A stretch of 64,000 nt of DNA from Candidatus Izemoplasma sp. (GCA_036172455.1 JAXKVY010000002.1:310001-374000), one strand, 5' to 3'; counted from the stretch's first letter, positions 51,732 to 61,920 are shown. The notes: a model not told the origin generated them from the sequence alone. Numbers and translations: made by a program.

Positions 51732-51754
51732 GAGATGGCAACATCTCTTTTTTT
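51731..51754 (+). terminator. Terminator of the ABC exporter
   Basis: AGAGATG/CATCTCT stem, GCAA loop, followed by TTTTTT. Confidence 0.9.
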
Positions 51755-51814
51755 GTCGTATTGATTTCTTTTATACGGTTTTTACATTATAATAATTATA
51801 AAGAGGTGAGTAAT

Positions 51815-52693
51815 GTGGCAAAATTTGATTTATTAGAAGCTGCCCTTGTTGGTAGTGCTAGTGCTTTAGGATATAACTGGATCTATGATCGTGAGTTGCT
51901 TAATTCCATAAAGGATGATAAACAACTTCTATTCGCACCAATTGACCATGAACTGTATAAGCAAGCAAAACATGCGTTTGATGTTTATCCAAATTACAGT
52001 GTTGGTGATGTTGATTTTATGGCAGAAATGATGCTTGTCTTACATCGTTATTTAATGAACACCGACATCCCTACACCAAAAGGGTTCTTTAAAGCAGTGT
52101 ATGAACATATCAGCGATAACGGACCTTATGATGGGTATATTGAAGGGTATGGAAAAGATCTTATTAAACGCTATGAAGATAATGATATAACTCTGCCAAC
52201 CCCCTACATTGATAAACAGCTTATAGGACCAGCAATTTACTTGGTGATTCATGAGCATTTCAAAGAAGATAGAATTAAAACTGGCCTTCGTTATGCTCAT
52301 GTATTTACAAGTTATAAACATACGAAACATTTCATGCTACTGTTTAAACAGTTACTAAATGATTTAGACAATGGCATATCTATGAAAGAAACTTTACAGC
52401 AAAACATTAAGAATGCACCCGCTTCATATCAACCTTCTTTAACAAAAGCTTTAACAGATATTGATATTGATTCTTTTATAAAAGAATATAGTGGCGTAGC
52501 TTGCGGTCTTGACCAGGCTGTCCCTTTAATCTTCTACATCTTAGCACATAATGATACGACAGCAGCTGCCTTAAAACAGAATATTATTTTAGGAGGCGCA
52601 AGTTGTGCAAGAGGTATCTTTATAAGTGCCTTAATGAATAAAGTAGACCCGCTTAAAACAAAGTACAAAAAGAACCTTAAAATTACGCTGTAA
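51815..52693 (+). CDS. ADP-ribosylglycohydrolase-like protein
   Basis: 292 residues, all-helical. The start EAALVGSASALGYNWIYDRE and the C-terminal GLDQAVPLIFYILAHNDTTAAALKQNIILGGASCARGIFISALM, in parts, resemble the ADP-ribosylglycohydrolase/DraG fold. The usual metal-binding D-T-D motif near the C terminus reads GGASCARG, so the classic dinuclear Mg site looks altered and the activity is uncertain. The GTG at 51815 has GAGGTG 6 bases upstream; the frame also extends 18 residues upstream. Single gene between terminators. Confidence 0.6.
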   Translation: MAKFDLLEAALVGSASALGYNWIYDRELLNSIKDDKQLLFAPIDHELYKQAKHAFDVYPNYSVGDVDFMAEMMLVLHRYLMNTDIPTPKGFFKAVYEHISDNGPYDGYIEGYGKDLIKRYEDNDITLPTPYIDKQLIGPAIYLVIHEHFKEDRIKTGLRYAHVFTSYKHTKHFMLLFKQLLNDLDNGISMKETLQQNIKNAPASYQPSLTKALTDIDIDSFIKEYSGVACGLDQAVPLIFYILAHNDTTAAALKQNIILGGASCARGIFISALMNKVDPLKTKYKKNLKITL

Positions 52694-52704
52694 GGCGTAA
52701 TTTT
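52679..52704 (+). terminator. Terminator overlapping the ADP-ribosylglycohydrolase-like gene end
   Basis: Perfect 10-bp stem AAAATTACGC/GCGTAATTTT; the stop codon lies in the loop. Confidence 0.9.
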
Positions 52705-52783
52705 TATATGCTCTTAAACTCATACAAGCATTAACGTTTTCATCCACTCAAAACACGTTTAATAAGAAATAGGAGGTGTTCCT

Positions 52784-54165
52784 GTGGCAAGTGATTTAAC
52801 GAAAGGACGTTTGACAGACCATTTCAAAAATATTAGTATTCCAGCATCTGTTGGTTTTCTATTTAATACATTTTATAATGTTGTGGACACCTTTTATGCT
52901 GGGCGTTTAGGAACTGAGTCTTTAGCTGGTCTCACCATTAGTTTTCCTATTTTTTTTTGCTTCTTTCTATCAGCAACGGATTAGGAAATGGAACAGCCGC
53001 ATTGTGTGCAGTCGAGAAGGGGAAAGATAATCAAAAACAGTTTCATCTCATCGCTAAAAACGCGCTGTTTCTAGCCATTATATTTGGACTTTTTATCCCT
53101 TTATTGTCGCCACTATATATAGATGGTTTATTTGCCTTAACACGGGCTGAACAATCGGTTATTAATATTGGTATTACCTATACTCAAACCATCTTAGTTG
53201 GTATAATATTCTTCATGATTAACAGTACCTTTTATGGCATTTTAAAGGCTCAAGGTATCACTAAACCCTACCGAAACTTCTTAATTATAGGATTCTTACT
53301 GAATGTCCTTCTAGATCCATTATTTATGTTCGGATGGTTATTCATACCAGAACTTGGTGTTAGGGGTGTCGCGATTGCGACAATCCTTATTCAAGCAATG
53401 GGGAATATCTATTTAGGATATCATGTGCTTCAATCTGGCTATGTTAAAATTGAGTATATTCAACCTATTAAGATTAAACTTGAAGCGATTAAAGATATTT
53501 TAGATCAAGGAATTCCTGCATCATTAAACAGCGCGACCATTGCGATTGGTGTCTTTATCATTAATTACTATGTCATTAAGTATGCTGGGTCAAGTACCTT
53601 AGCTGGCTATGGTATTGCTGTTAGGATTGAACAAATTGCTCTAATTCCAGCACTCGGACTTAATGTTGCTGTATTATCTATTGTTGGACAAAACTATGGT
53701 GCAGAGCAACTTGAAAGAATTAAAAAAACCCGTAAAAAAGCCACACTCTACGGGGTTATTATTATGCTAATTGGTACTGCTGTGATTGTACCATTGGCGC
53801 CATTCCTAATACAAATTTTTGATAATTCTAATGATGTTGTAAATGCGGGGAAAACTTATTTACGGATTGAAGCTATAGCCTTTACAACATATGTCTTCAT
53901 CAATGTCAACAACTCCACCATCCAAGGTATAAAAAAACCGCGTTTTGCGATTATCCTTGGTGTTTATAGACAAATACTACCGTTTGGACTGTTTTATTTG
54001 CTTGGTACTACTTTTGGTCTTGGTATTTATGGTGTCTGGTGGGGTATCGTTATCATTAACTGGTCTGCTGTCTTGTTATCACACACCTACACAACATATC
54101 GGCTTAACCATATCTCATATGACCGTAAAGATGCACAACCGTTTACTGCTGCAATGGCTAAGTAG
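52784..54165 (+). pseudogene. MATE family efflux transporter, frameshifted at a T9 run
   Basis: Frame 1 starts at GTG (52784, AGGAGG upstream) and reads LTKGRLTDHFKNISIPASVGFLFNTFYNVVDTFYAG through TISFPIFF to a TAG at 52984. The next frame continues the same protein from LLLSISNGLGNGTAALCA to 54165. The two join at a run of nine T (52950-52958); one more T would give a continuous 460-residue MATE transporter, the normal length. The family exports drugs or metabolites using Na+ or H+. The shift may be a sequencing error, a phase-variable state, or rescued by slippage. The rest of the gene has no other defect. Confidence 0.9.
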
Positions 54166-54183
54166 ACGGTTTTTTTTTAAAAG

Positions 54184-54208
54184 AAAAAAAGACTCATTAA
54201 AGTCCTTT
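54184..54208 (-). terminator. Probable terminator of the small membrane protein gene
   Basis: AAAGGACT/AGTCTTT stem with one bulged base and a T-rich tail on the minus strand. Confidence 0.5.
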
Positions 54209-54386
54209 ATCCTAAAACTTTCTTTTCAATAATCCAATATAAAATAACACCAATCAATGGAAAGAAAATCACAATTAAAGCCCAAATGATTTTGTTTAAA
54301 TTCTTTGGATTAGGTCCTGTAAATAAAACGTAGAGCGTGTAAATAACCAAAATAAAGTGAAGCAATCCCAATAATCCTTCAAACAT
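54207..54386 (-). CDS. Small membrane protein, PLDc_N-type
   Basis: 59 residues: MFEGLLGLLHFILVIYTLYV, then FTGPNPKNLNKIIWALIVIF and FPLIGVILYWIIEKKVLG. Two membrane helices with W-x(7)-P-x-x-G-x-x-x-Y, the pattern of the phospholipase D nuclease N-terminal (PLDc_N) family of small envelope proteins. TAAGGAGGTCGACTA precedes the ATG. Function unknown; immediately upstream of (and on the same strand as) nothing else, convergent with the MATE gene. Confidence 0.8.
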   Translation of the reverse strand: MFEGLLGLLHFILVIYTLYVLFTGPNPKNLNKIIWALIVIFFPLIGVILYWIIEKKVLG

Positions 54387-54415
54387 TAGTCGACCTCCTT
54401 ATTTATATCTCTATT

Positions 54416-55714
54416 TTAAAAGCGTAATAAATCAAGTGATGTCTGATCATGATCGTGAATTTCACCGGCTTTTTCGAATGCTTTTTTAACAATTATTTCA
54501 CCAATAAGTTTATATACAATAACTGCAGATAAGACAACGGTGAATATTGTTTGACCGATGATCTCATATTGAATGTTTCCTGTTTCTTGAGCAATTTGAA
54601 CAAAACGTAACTCAGCGAGAATTGCCATGTCTAATGCGACGCCACCTTGTGGAATCATCATTAGCCCTAAAAACTTCTTCGCTTTTGTATTTTCTTTAAC
54701 AGCATAAGTAGCCATCATCGTTCCAAAAACCTTACCAAATATCCGTGCAAATAGGTAAATTATAGTTAATATTCCAATAACATCCATTTGTTGAATGCGT
54801 AAATCCGCCCCTGACATAGTGAAGAACACCAGCAATAATGGGAGTAAAATAGTATCTGTATTATTTTTGATTTTATTAATAATTTCTGGGTTAAAGAAAT
54901 TTGTTATTACAATCCCCATTACGAGAGGAATTAAGATGTCAGACATATTGACTAATTCACTAATACCTACTGAAATCATGATTGATACAACTATGATTAA
55001 CTCAAGTGACATGTTAGTTGAATGGCGTAAATATTTAATGACTAATGATGTGAAATATCCTAAAAGTAATCCGATAAAGACAGACATCGCGATATCAAAT
55101 AATGGTTGTTGGATTAGTTCCATAAATGTAATAACTTCCCCTTCATGCCCTGCTAAGAATATCGCAAACGGTAAAATCAATGTAAAGACAATAATGCCAA
55201 CAATATCATCAAGCGCTACTACTGGAGGAATTAATTCAGATAATGTCCCTTGTGTTTGATAGCTTCGCATACATGCAATAATTGGTGCAGGTGTTGTAAC
55301 GGTTGCGATTGATGCTAATATAAGGGCATATACAATATTGTGTGTACTAGCTAGAAAATAAACAAATGCAAAGACAACAGCAAATGTAAATAATGCTTGA
55401 ATTATCGTGATTAAAATAACTTCTAATCCTTTATTTTTTAATATTAACCCTTTTACTTCCATGCCGATATTAAACCCAATGAATCCCATGGCTAGTATTT
55501 TCACAAGTTTTAGATCCGTTATAAAGTCTCCTGAAATAAGACCAATTGCGTTTGGTCCAAATAGAATTCCTGCAAAGATATAACCTGTTACTTTTGGTAA
55601 TTTAAATCTATGAAAAATAATTCCACCCATAAGACCAATAATAATTAATAGGCTTAAATTAAGAAAAAAACTTGAGCCATAATCAGTTGCTAATAAATAA
55701 AACATATACATCAT
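54416..55714 (-). CDS. CPA2 cation/proton antiporter (NapA/KefB-like)
   Basis: 432 residues, 12-13 membrane helices. Features: FKLPKVTGYIFAGILFGP at the N terminus, ASIATVTTPAPIIACMRS, and PPVVALDDIVGIIVF with the paired Asp that in NapA-type Na+/H+ antiporters bind the ions. No C-terminal TrkA domain. Extrusion of Na+ coupled to H+ entry is the likely role, with K+ possible. The exact start among closely spaced ATGs is uncertain. Confidence 0.88.
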   Translation of the reverse strand: MMYMFYLLATDYGSSFFLNLSLLIIIGLMGGIIFHRFKLPKVTGYIFAGILFGPNAIGLISGDFITDLKLVKILAMGFIGFNIGMEVKGLILKNKGLEVILITIIQALFTFAVVFAFVYFLASTHNIVYALILASIATVTTPAPIIACMRSYQTQGTLSELIPPVVALDDIVGIIVFTLILPFAIFLAGHEGEVITFMELIQQPLFDIAMSVFIGLLLGYFTSLVIKYLRHSTNMSLELIIVVSIMISVGISELVNMSDILIPLVMGIVITNFFNPEIINKIKNNTDTILLPLLLVFFTMSGADLRIQQMDVIGILTIIYLFARIFGKVFGTMMATYAVKENTKAKKFLGLMMIPQGGVALDMAILAELRFVQIAQETGNIQYEIIGQTIFTVVLSAVIVYKLIGEIIVKKAFEKAGEIHDHDQTSLDLLRF

Positions 55715-55815
55715 CCAATTCTAAAAATGTTATGTCGATATATTCTTTCTTTTATTTTAGCACGAACAAGCTAAATATTCTAATATTTTATAATTGATTA
55801 GAAATCAAACACTCT

Positions 55816-56463
55816 TTACCCATTCTTTTTTAATACAATTACATTTTTATTATTGTGTTTTAAAATCTCTAACCCGGTCGTTTTAGCAATATATTGAAAG
55901 GTTTCAATTGTATAAAAACTTATGTGTGTATTATCTCTACGATACCACCATGATAAAAAGTCTTCCCGATCATACTTATTAAAACTTGTCATTACAAACA
56001 AATACCCTCCTGGCTTTAACAAAGATTTCAAATGTTCAAACTCTTCTATCGGGTGAGCAAAATGTTCAGCTACCTCAGTTGTAGTTATAAAATCAAAGGC
56101 CTTTGTTTGATACGTCATATCCGGATGGTAAAAAGGGTCATAGTGCATCATATCGTACCCCTTCCTTTTAAGGAGTTCGTATAATACAGGTCCTGGTCCC
56201 GAACCGAATTCAAGCCCTTTTTTGAGACCTTCAACAGGTTCTATAAATGCCTCTATAAATGACTCAAACATATTTACATATCCTGTAGATTCAAAAGTGT
56301 TTTGGTGTTGATCATAGGTTGCCTTTTCATTTTTTTCATTGACCTGATACTGTGTTTGCTTATAAATGAACCCGCAATTATCACACACATCATAATATAG
56401 TGATAGTTGAGGGTCATATAGCGGCGTGGTCTTCATATGACAAATTTGACATTTATGACTCAT
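55816..56463 (-). CDS. Class I methyltransferase with N-terminal zinc ribbon
   Basis: 215 residues. N-terminal CQIC and CDNC pairs (about 5-8 and 28-31) form a likely zinc ribbon. The methyltransferase core has KGLEFGSGPGPVLYELL (motif I), DFITTTEVAEHFAHP and PGGYLFVMT. Similar architecture occurs in methyltransferases acting on sugars or other small molecules; target unknown. Overlaps the cupin gene by 11 bases. A GTG three codons upstream is an alternative start. Confidence 0.8.
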   Translation of the reverse strand: MSHKCQICHMKTTPLYDPQLSLYYDVCDNCGFIYKQTQYQVNEKNEKATYDQHQNTFESTGYVNMFESFIEAFIEPVEGLKKGLEFGSGPGPVLYELLKRKGYDMMHYDPFYHPDMTYQTKAFDFITTTEVAEHFAHPIEEFEHLKSLLKPGGYLFVMTSFNKYDREDFLSWWYRRDNTHISFYTIETFQYIAKTTGLEILKHNNKNVIVLKKNG

Positions 56464-56893
56464 GTTTATCACTTTTTCCTGTCCAGACTTTTTCTTTAAG
56501 TTCTGTCAGAATATGATTAATCTCTTGATCAATCATAACTTTGGGTGAGTTATCATCTGAAGTATCATCATTCTCAACAATTAATACCTTACTATCCTCT
56601 TTTAATGTATGGGTGTGATACACCCCTTTTTTTATGTTATAAATCTTATGAGGTTCCATATCAATAGCGTTAATATTGGCAATTCTGCCATCTTTCTTAT
56701 CGCCCAAAAACAAGATACACTTACCACTTAACAAGATGAATGTTTCATCTGTTTCTAAGTGGGCTTGAAAATTATCAATCTGCATTGTTTCTAATTCATC
56801 GATATAATTTAACATGGCAACTCGCCAATTATTATAGGCTACTAATGGTTTATAACCTGGCTCATTAAAATCTATTATTTCTATTCTTTTCAT
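56453..56893 (-). CDS. Cupin-fold protein
   Basis: 146 residues. A beta-barrel pattern with AHLETDETFILLSGKCILFLGD and MEPHKIYNIKKGVYHTHTLKEDSKVLIVEN fits a single cupin domain; metal ligands His/Glu are visible in HLETDE and HTH. Function unknown. ATG at 56893 has GGAGGC upstream. In one unit with the zinc-ribbon methyltransferase. Confidence 0.75.
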   Translation of the reverse strand: MKRIEIIDFNEPGYKPLVAYNNWRVAMLNYIDELETMQIDNFQAHLETDETFILLSGKCILFLGDKKDGRIANINAIDMEPHKIYNIKKGVYHTHTLKEDSKVLIVENDDTSDDNSPKVMIDQEINHILTELKEKVWTGKSDKHES

Positions 56894-56948
56894 TATTGCC
56901 TCCAATCCGCTATTGATTATAACACACTTTGTATAATTAATCACAAAA

Positions 56949-56972
56949 AAAGTGCCTTATAATGGGCACTTT
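56949..56972 (-). terminator. Terminator of the acidic lipoprotein gene
   Basis: AAAGTGCC/GGCACTTT stem, 8-base loop, followed on the minus strand by TTTTT. Confidence 0.85.
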
Positions 56973-56990
56973 CATTATTTTTATATGATG

Positions 56991-58019
56991 TTAAGCTGTT
57001 GTAGTTTCTTCTGTATCCTCGTCTTCCTCTTCCTCTTCATCATCGTCAGGATCTTCTTTTTCAATTTCTTTACGGTCTTTACCTTCTTCTTCAATTTCGT
57101 AAGTATAAATTGTTTCTCCTGCTTCATTTTCGCCAACAGTTATTTTAATTTCTCCTTCAACACCATCAACCTCATATTCAAGTTTATAAACGAGACCTTC
57201 ATCTTCCATTTCACGTTTGAATTCGTATGATTTACCTTCTTCTACGATTTCAATTTTGTACTCGTCAGCCTCTTGTTTAATTTGGAGTTCAACGGCACTT
57301 TCAACACCATCAATGTTTTTAACAATGACAAACTCTGTTTCGACTTCTTCTTCATCACTTTCTGCCTTATAGGTGATTGTGATTGTATCAGTACCGTTTG
57401 TTGCGGTAAGCGTCATTTCTTTTTCAGTTTCTTCCTCATCTTCGTCATCTTCAGAGTCATCATCAGTATCTACTTCTTCATTTTCATCGTCTAACTCATC
57501 TTTGTCTTCGTTATCTATTTCTTCATTTTCATCGTCTAACTCATCTTTGTCTTCTAAGTTGTTGGTGGCAATGATATTATACTCAACGTCATCAACGATA
57601 AAGATTCCGGTAATGGCATCCGAATCAACATCTAAATTATAATAAAGAACATAAAAATCTTGATTAACTGTGATTGTCATTTTATGTTCATATTCAGCGC
57701 GGTCTGATGTTTCTTCAATGATACTTCCAAATTGATCTGCGCCATTAATGAATGCCATTAATTTATCAACGTAAACATTAATATTATCTAACTCATCTTC
57801 AACAACTGTCGTTTCCTGTTCTGATAAAAATGTAAGTTCAGAAGCTGTTGGGGTATCTATATCCCCTGTGTTCATGAATCCAGCACTTAAATATGATAGT
57901 GTTGCAATTGCTTCATCACTTGATAAAGGTTCTTTTAAAGTGGTTGTCTCAGTTCCTGAACATCCTACTAAAGTTATGGCTAATGCAAGTGTAACCAAAA
58001 ATGCTAATAATTTTTTCAT
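56991..58019 (-). CDS. Highly acidic lipoprotein with internal repeat
   Basis: 342 residues. Lipoprotein signal MKKLLAFLVTLALAITLVGC (Cys20). Residues 25-150 form a helical/beta domain; an acidic stretch follows, including two copies of EDKDELDDENEE (about 157-186) and a DDDSEDDEDEEE run. The second half is beta-rich with alternating charged residues (EYKIEIVEEGKSYEFKREM), ending in an acidic tail. I do not recognise the family. The charge suggests cation binding or a surface role, which is speculation. Confidence 0.8.
   Translation of the reverse strand: MKKLLAFLVTLALAITLVGCSGTETTTLKEPLSSDEAIATLSYLSAGFMNTGDIDTPTASELTFLSEQETTVVEDELDNINVYVDKLMAFINGADQFGSIIEETSDRAEYEHKMTITVNQDFYVLYYNLDVDSDAITGIFIVDDVEYNIIATNNLEDKDELDDENEEIDNEDKDELDDENEEVDTDDDSEDDEDEEETEKEMTLTATNGTDTITITYKAESDEEEVETEFVIVKNIDGVESAVELQIKQEADEYKIEIVEEGKSYEFKREMEDEGLVYKLEYEVDGVEGEIKITVGENEAGETIYTYEIEEEGKDRKEIEKEDPDDDEEEEEDEDTEETTTA
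57467..57555 (-). repeat. 45-base tandem repeat inside the lipoprotein gene
   Basis: Two adjacent copies with very few differences, in frame, encoding NEDKDELDDENEEI/V. Recent duplication is likely. Confidence 0.9.
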
Positions 58020-58084
58020 TTTAATTCAACTCCTTTTCACATATATACAAAGGTCATCCAGTTTTTTCTCCATTTTTGTTAAAA

Positions 58085-58705
58085 TTAATCAATTATTTTA
58101 ACAAATGCTCTAACAAATGCTCCTTCAGAAGCTATTTTAAGTGGCATAATATTAACCTCAAAATGAGTGAGCGATAATAGTTTGTCGGTATTCACTGCAT
58201 TTTCAACAATTAAGATATCGTGTTTCAATAATTTTTTATGGATAGTAAAAGGGGCATAATCAGGGCTAAAACTATCTAAAATGATGGCTTTAACTTGTTG
58301 CTTGATTAAAAGTGATACAAACTTATCTGTAAGTACCGGATAGTCATTATAATAAGCATCATCACCAAAATCAACTTGTTTATTTGTATGGATAATAACA
58401 ATAGAATGCATGGGAATTTTCAATGCATCACTATCCTCTAATTCAATTTGACTGGCGTTCGTAAAATCAAGTGCGACACCTTGAGCAATAAAGTGTTCTA
58501 GGGGATAGTCACTCATTAATTTCCCACCAGGAATCATATGACTTGGTGCATCCATATGGGTACCTACATGCATTGAGGTATCTAGTCTTGAATCAGCATA
58601 TCCATCATTCTCTATTGTCTTATATGTTGTTAAAGAAAGCATATCATCAAAAGGCGACGTGCTAATTAAATCGGTAATCGTTCGTGTTAAATCGATTATC
58701 CTCAT
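58085..58705 (-). CDS. Cyclase family metal hydrolase (kynurenine formamidase-like)
   Basis: 206 residues. The metal-binding motif HVGTHMDAPSHM (about 46-57) is the family signature; YPLEHFIAQGVALDF and ILDSFSPDYAP follow. Relatives hydrolyse formylkynurenine or cyclic/ester substrates; with no tryptophan genes nearby the substrate is open. Overlaps the HAD gene by ATGA. Confidence 0.88.
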   Translation of the reverse strand: MRIIDLTRTITDLISTSPFDDMLSLTTYKTIENDGYADSRLDTSMHVGTHMDAPSHMIPGGKLMSDYPLEHFIAQGVALDFTNASQIELEDSDALKIPMHSIVIIHTNKQVDFGDDAYYNDYPVLTDKFVSLLIKQQVKAIILDSFSPDYAPFTIHKKLLKHDILIVENAVNTDKLLSLTHFEVNIMPLKIASEGAFVRAFVKIID

Positions 58706-59340
58706 ATCAGTTCACCTACTAAATCAGTTGTTATCTTAGGTACTACTGTGCATCTTTTGTGTTCAAAATCATCCAACTTATCTCTTTCAACACCAATGAC
58801 ACTTGCACCACTTTTAATACCTGCCTTAATCCCAGATAGGGAATCTTCAATAATCAGCGTTTCTTCTGGTTGACTCTCTAGTAAAGCCATTGCATGAAGA
58901 TATAGATCTGGATATGGTTTATTTCTTAAGTTATTATCTTTTGTCCCTTCAATTACAAGATCAAAATAACCCAGTAGTCCTGCTTTGTCAAGCACTTCTT
59001 TGGCCATGGATGAGGCACTCACAACTGCAAGTTTAAGTTTTGATTGTTTTACATCTTTAATAAAATTCATTGTATCTTGATACACATCAACATGTTTATT
59101 AATACGTTCTTTATATACCTGACGTTTGGTTTGTGAAATTAATTCAATTATTTTCTTGTCATTTGAACCAATCACTGCGCTAATCGCTTGTTGATGGTTA
59201 CGCGCCTGAACATGTTCATGATAGTTATTTTTCGTAATATCTATATCAGCTAACTTGAATGCTTCTTGCCAAGACTCAAAATGATACTTCTCAGTATTGG
59301 TTATCACACCATCCATATCAAATAAAATTGTTGTTATCAT
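58702..59340 (-). CDS. HAD superfamily sugar phosphatase/beta-phosphoglucomutase-like
   Basis: 212 residues. Motif I FDMDGVITNTEKYHFESW has the nucleophile and acid Asp; SASSMAKEVL is motif II; NKPYPDLYLHAM carries the Lys; IEDSLSGIKAGIKSG is motif IV. The helical C1 cap matches the beta-phosphoglucomutase branch. No maltose/trehalose genes are adjacent, so phosphatase or mutase cannot be decided. Confidence 0.88.
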   Translation of the reverse strand: MITTILFDMDGVITNTEKYHFESWQEAFKLADIDITKNNYHEHVQARNHQQAISAVIGSNDKKIIELISQTKRQVYKERINKHVDVYQDTMNFIKDVKQSKLKLAVVSASSMAKEVLDKAGLLGYFDLVIEGTKDNNLRNKPYPDLYLHAMALLESQPEETLIIEDSLSGIKAGIKSGASVIGVERDKLDDFEHKRCTVVPKITTDLVGELI

Positions 59341-59426
59341 ATTATCACCATTATTATTCTATCATAGAAACAAAGGACTTGACATACTTATGATTTATTA
59401 TTCAGTGTCATTTTCTCTAAATATAA

Positions 59427-59451
59427 AAATGCAACCATAAAGGTTGCATTT
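59427..59451 (-). terminator. Terminator of guaC
   Basis: Perfect 10-bp stem AAATGCAACC/GGTTGCATTT, 5-base loop, with a T-rich tail. Confidence 0.88.
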
Positions 59452-59455
59452 AGTC

Positions 59456-60529
59456 TTATTCTTCAAACACGTCATTATATTGTTTTGTAACGCGAATAAA
59501 TGTTGTACATTTGGATAATTGTTTTAATGTTGGTGCCCCAACATATGTGCATGTCGACCGTAATCCACCTAAGATATTTTTTACTGTACAATCCACATTG
59601 CCACGATATGGTAATCTAACTGTTCTCCCTTCACTACTTCTATATTCAGCCACACCACCATGATGTTTATCCATTGCAGTATCACTCGACATTCCGTAAA
59701 ACTCAACATATTTTTTGGTTTCAGTCTTAAGTTGTTGTGTCTTTGGATCAACTTCTTTTGTTTGCATAACTTTTTCGATGATTGTCCCGCCACCTTCGTC
59801 ATGACCAGCAAACATTCCGCCTAGCATTACAAAGTCTGCACCTGCACCAAATGCTTTGGCAATATCGCCGGGTGATGTACAGCCTCCATCAGCTATAATA
59901 TGTGCGCCAAGTCCATGTGCTGCATCAGCGCACTCCATGATTGCACTGAGTTGTGGATAACCTACGCCCGTCTGAATACGTGTGGTACAAACACTACCCG
60001 GCCCGATCCCAACTTTAATTATGTCAGCGCCGCGTAAAATGAGTTCTTGTGTCATATCCGCAGTCACTACATTACCTGCGATAATGGTATAATGCGGGAA
60101 GTCTGTACGTACCTTTTCAACAAAGTCTCCAAACTTTTCTGAATAGCCATTGGCCACATCAATACAAATAAAGTAGAGTTCTGGATGTGCTTGTATAATT
60201 GCTTGCACTTTTTTATAGTCTCGTTTCGAAATACCCGTGCTAATCGCAACATAATCAGGATTAACATTAAAGCCTTTTAAATCATCTTCATCATATGTCT
60301 TTACGAGACAGGTAAAGAGTTGCCGTTTTTGTAACTCGTTGGCCATTTCTAATGTTCCAACACCATCCATATTGGCAGTCATAATTGGAATACCAGTCCA
60401 TTCTTTATGGCTATGTTTAAAGGTGTATGTTCTCTTTAAACTGACTTCTTTACGACTTGATAAATTCGATCGCTTTGGTCGTATTAAGACATCCTTAAAA
60501 TCTAGTTTTGTATCGCTTTCCATTCGCAT
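59456..60529 (-). CDS. guaC: GMP reductase
   Basis: 357 residues. [21 protein letters not shown] at the N terminus, catalytic Cys in [37 protein letters not shown] and [14 protein letters not shown] with [15 protein letters not shown]. No CBS domains, and the length fits GuaC rather than IMP dehydrogenase. Converts GMP to IMP. GGAGG 6 bases before ATG. Confidence 0.94.
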   Translation of the reverse strand: MRMESDTKLDFKDVLIRPKRSNLSSRKEVSLKRTYTFKHSHKEWTGIPIMTANMDGVGTLEMANELQKRQLFTCLVKTYDEDDLKGFNVNPDYVAISTGISKRDYKKVQAIIQAHPELYFICIDVANGYSEKFGDFVEKVRTDFPHYTIIAGNVVTADMTQELILRGADIIKVGIGPGSVCTTRIQTGVGYPQLSAIMECADAAHGLGAHIIADGGCTSPGDIAKAFGAGADFVMLGGMFAGHDEGGGTIIEKVMQTKEVDPKTQQLKTETKKYVEFYGMSSDTAMDKHHGGVAEYRSSEGRTVRLPYRGNVDCTVKNILGGLRSTCTYVGAPTLKQLSKCTTFIRVTKQYNDVFEE

Positions 60530-60555
60530 GTTTAGCCTCCTTAGGCAATCGTTAA

Positions 60556-61920
60556 TTATGAACTAACTCTATTTTTATAATACTCGATTCCGTAATAAAT
60601 TGGAAGACCTAAGAGAATTAATCCTGTTCCGATTAATGACGATTGTAAATTCTCAACATATGTCGCAATCAATAATAAAACAGTAATAATCACTGCTAGA
60701 GCAGGTAAGAATGGATATCCCCAAACACGGTATGGTCGCTCTATATTTGGTCTTGTTTTGCGGAATATAAATAAACTAATAAAGATTAATGTATTGAATA
60801 ATAATCCTCCAAATGCTACAAGTGAAATTAAATCATCTAGCCCGAACACAAGTAACAAAATAGCCATTGTTCCTGATCCAATAATTGCATAAACAGGCGT
60901 TTTGTAAGTTGAATCAACTTCTTTAAATTTGCTAAAGAACACACCGTCTATACTCATAGCATAATAAACACGTGGAAAAACAATTATTGCGCCGTTAAGA
61001 GCGCCTAAAACACTTAAAAGCATCGTTATCATGACTAAATACATACCAATGTTTCCTAATAATAAAAATCCAGCATTAATCCCTGTATAAATGTTACCAC
61101 CTGAAATCATAGTTTCAAGTTCAGAGATAGACAAGACGCGGAATGTCGAAAACTGATACAACACATAAAGTAATGTCACAGAGCCTATTGAAATAATTAA
61201 CGACAAGGGTAAATTACGTTCTGGATGTTTCACTTCTCCAGCAACATTATTAAGATTTGTCCAGCCCTCATATGCCCAAAATGTTGCGATGACGGCATAC
61301 CCTACCAAAGTAAGAGATTCAAAAACACCTAATCCGGCAAAATCTAATTGAAGAGAGACGCTATTTGTCCCTAATAATAATCCTAAAATAACAATCAATA
61401 AAATAGGAATTGCTTTAATGACCAGAAATGCTTTTTGCACAAGCGTTCCTAACTTAATCCCAAAGTAATTTAGCACGGACAAACCAATAATAGCCACTAT
61501 CGAAATAAGTGACATCACCAATGCACTCATTTGGATGCCATACAGTAATCCTAATATGTTGTTTAGAATTAAACTGAATGCAATAGCTAATGCTGCAATA
61601 CTACCACTTGATGCTAAAGTAAAATTCATAAACCCACTTAAAAACGCTATTGGTTTACCGAATGCTTCACGTAAATAAACATAATAACCGCCAGCTTTAG
61701 GCATCATTGCGCCAAGTTCAGCATAAATCAAACCATACATCAAGGTAATTAAACCGCCTAATAACCACACAAATAAACTCGTTCCAGTTGAGTAATTTGT
61801 CCGTATTAAAACATATGACCCAATAAAAAAGATACCCGATCCTACCATGATACCTGTAAGAATTGATATCCCCCCGAATAACCCTATAGATCGCTTAAGT
61901 TCTTGCTTTTTTTTCTCCAT
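60556..61920 (-). CDS. APC family amino-acid permease
   Basis: 454 residues, about 12 membrane helices. [25 protein letters not shown] is the first-helix GSG substrate motif; [23 protein letters not shown] and [27 protein letters not shown] are family signatures, closest in feel to serine/threonine or LAT-type exchangers. Substrate unknown. The ATG at 61920 has AAGGAG 7 bases upstream; the long upstream frame lacks a ribosome site. -10 TATACT at 61949-61954. Confidence 0.92.
   Translation of the reverse strand: MEKKKQELKRSIGLFGGISILTGIMVGSGIFFIGSYVLIRTNYSTGTSLFVWLLGGLITLMYGLIYAELGAMMPKAGGYYVYLREAFGKPIAFLSGFMNFTLASSGSIAALAIAFSLILNNILGLLYGIQMSALVMSLISIVAIIGLSVLNYFGIKLGTLVQKAFLVIKAIPILLIVILGLLLGTNSVSLQLDFAGLGVFESLTLVGYAVIATFWAYEGWTNLNNVAGEVKHPERNLPLSLIISIGSVTLLYVLYQFSTFRVLSISELETMISGGNIYTGINAGFLLLGNIGMYLVMITMLLSVLGALNGAIIVFPRVYYAMSIDGVFFSKFKEVDSTYKTPVYAIIGSGTMAILLLVFGLDDLISLVAFGGLLFNTLIFISLFIFRKTRPNIERPYRVWGYPFLPALAVIITVLLLIATYVENLQSSLIGTGLILLGLPIYYGIEYYKNRVSS

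Noticed and set aside
57273-57642. Plus-strand frames rich in Ser/Phe opposite the acidic lipoprotein
   Set aside because: They are the antisense of the Asp/Glu-rich coding sequence and lack ribosome sites.
59456-60529. IMP dehydrogenase as the identity of this gene
   Set aside because: No CBS domain pair, shorter length, and the C-terminal GMP reductase pattern fits better.
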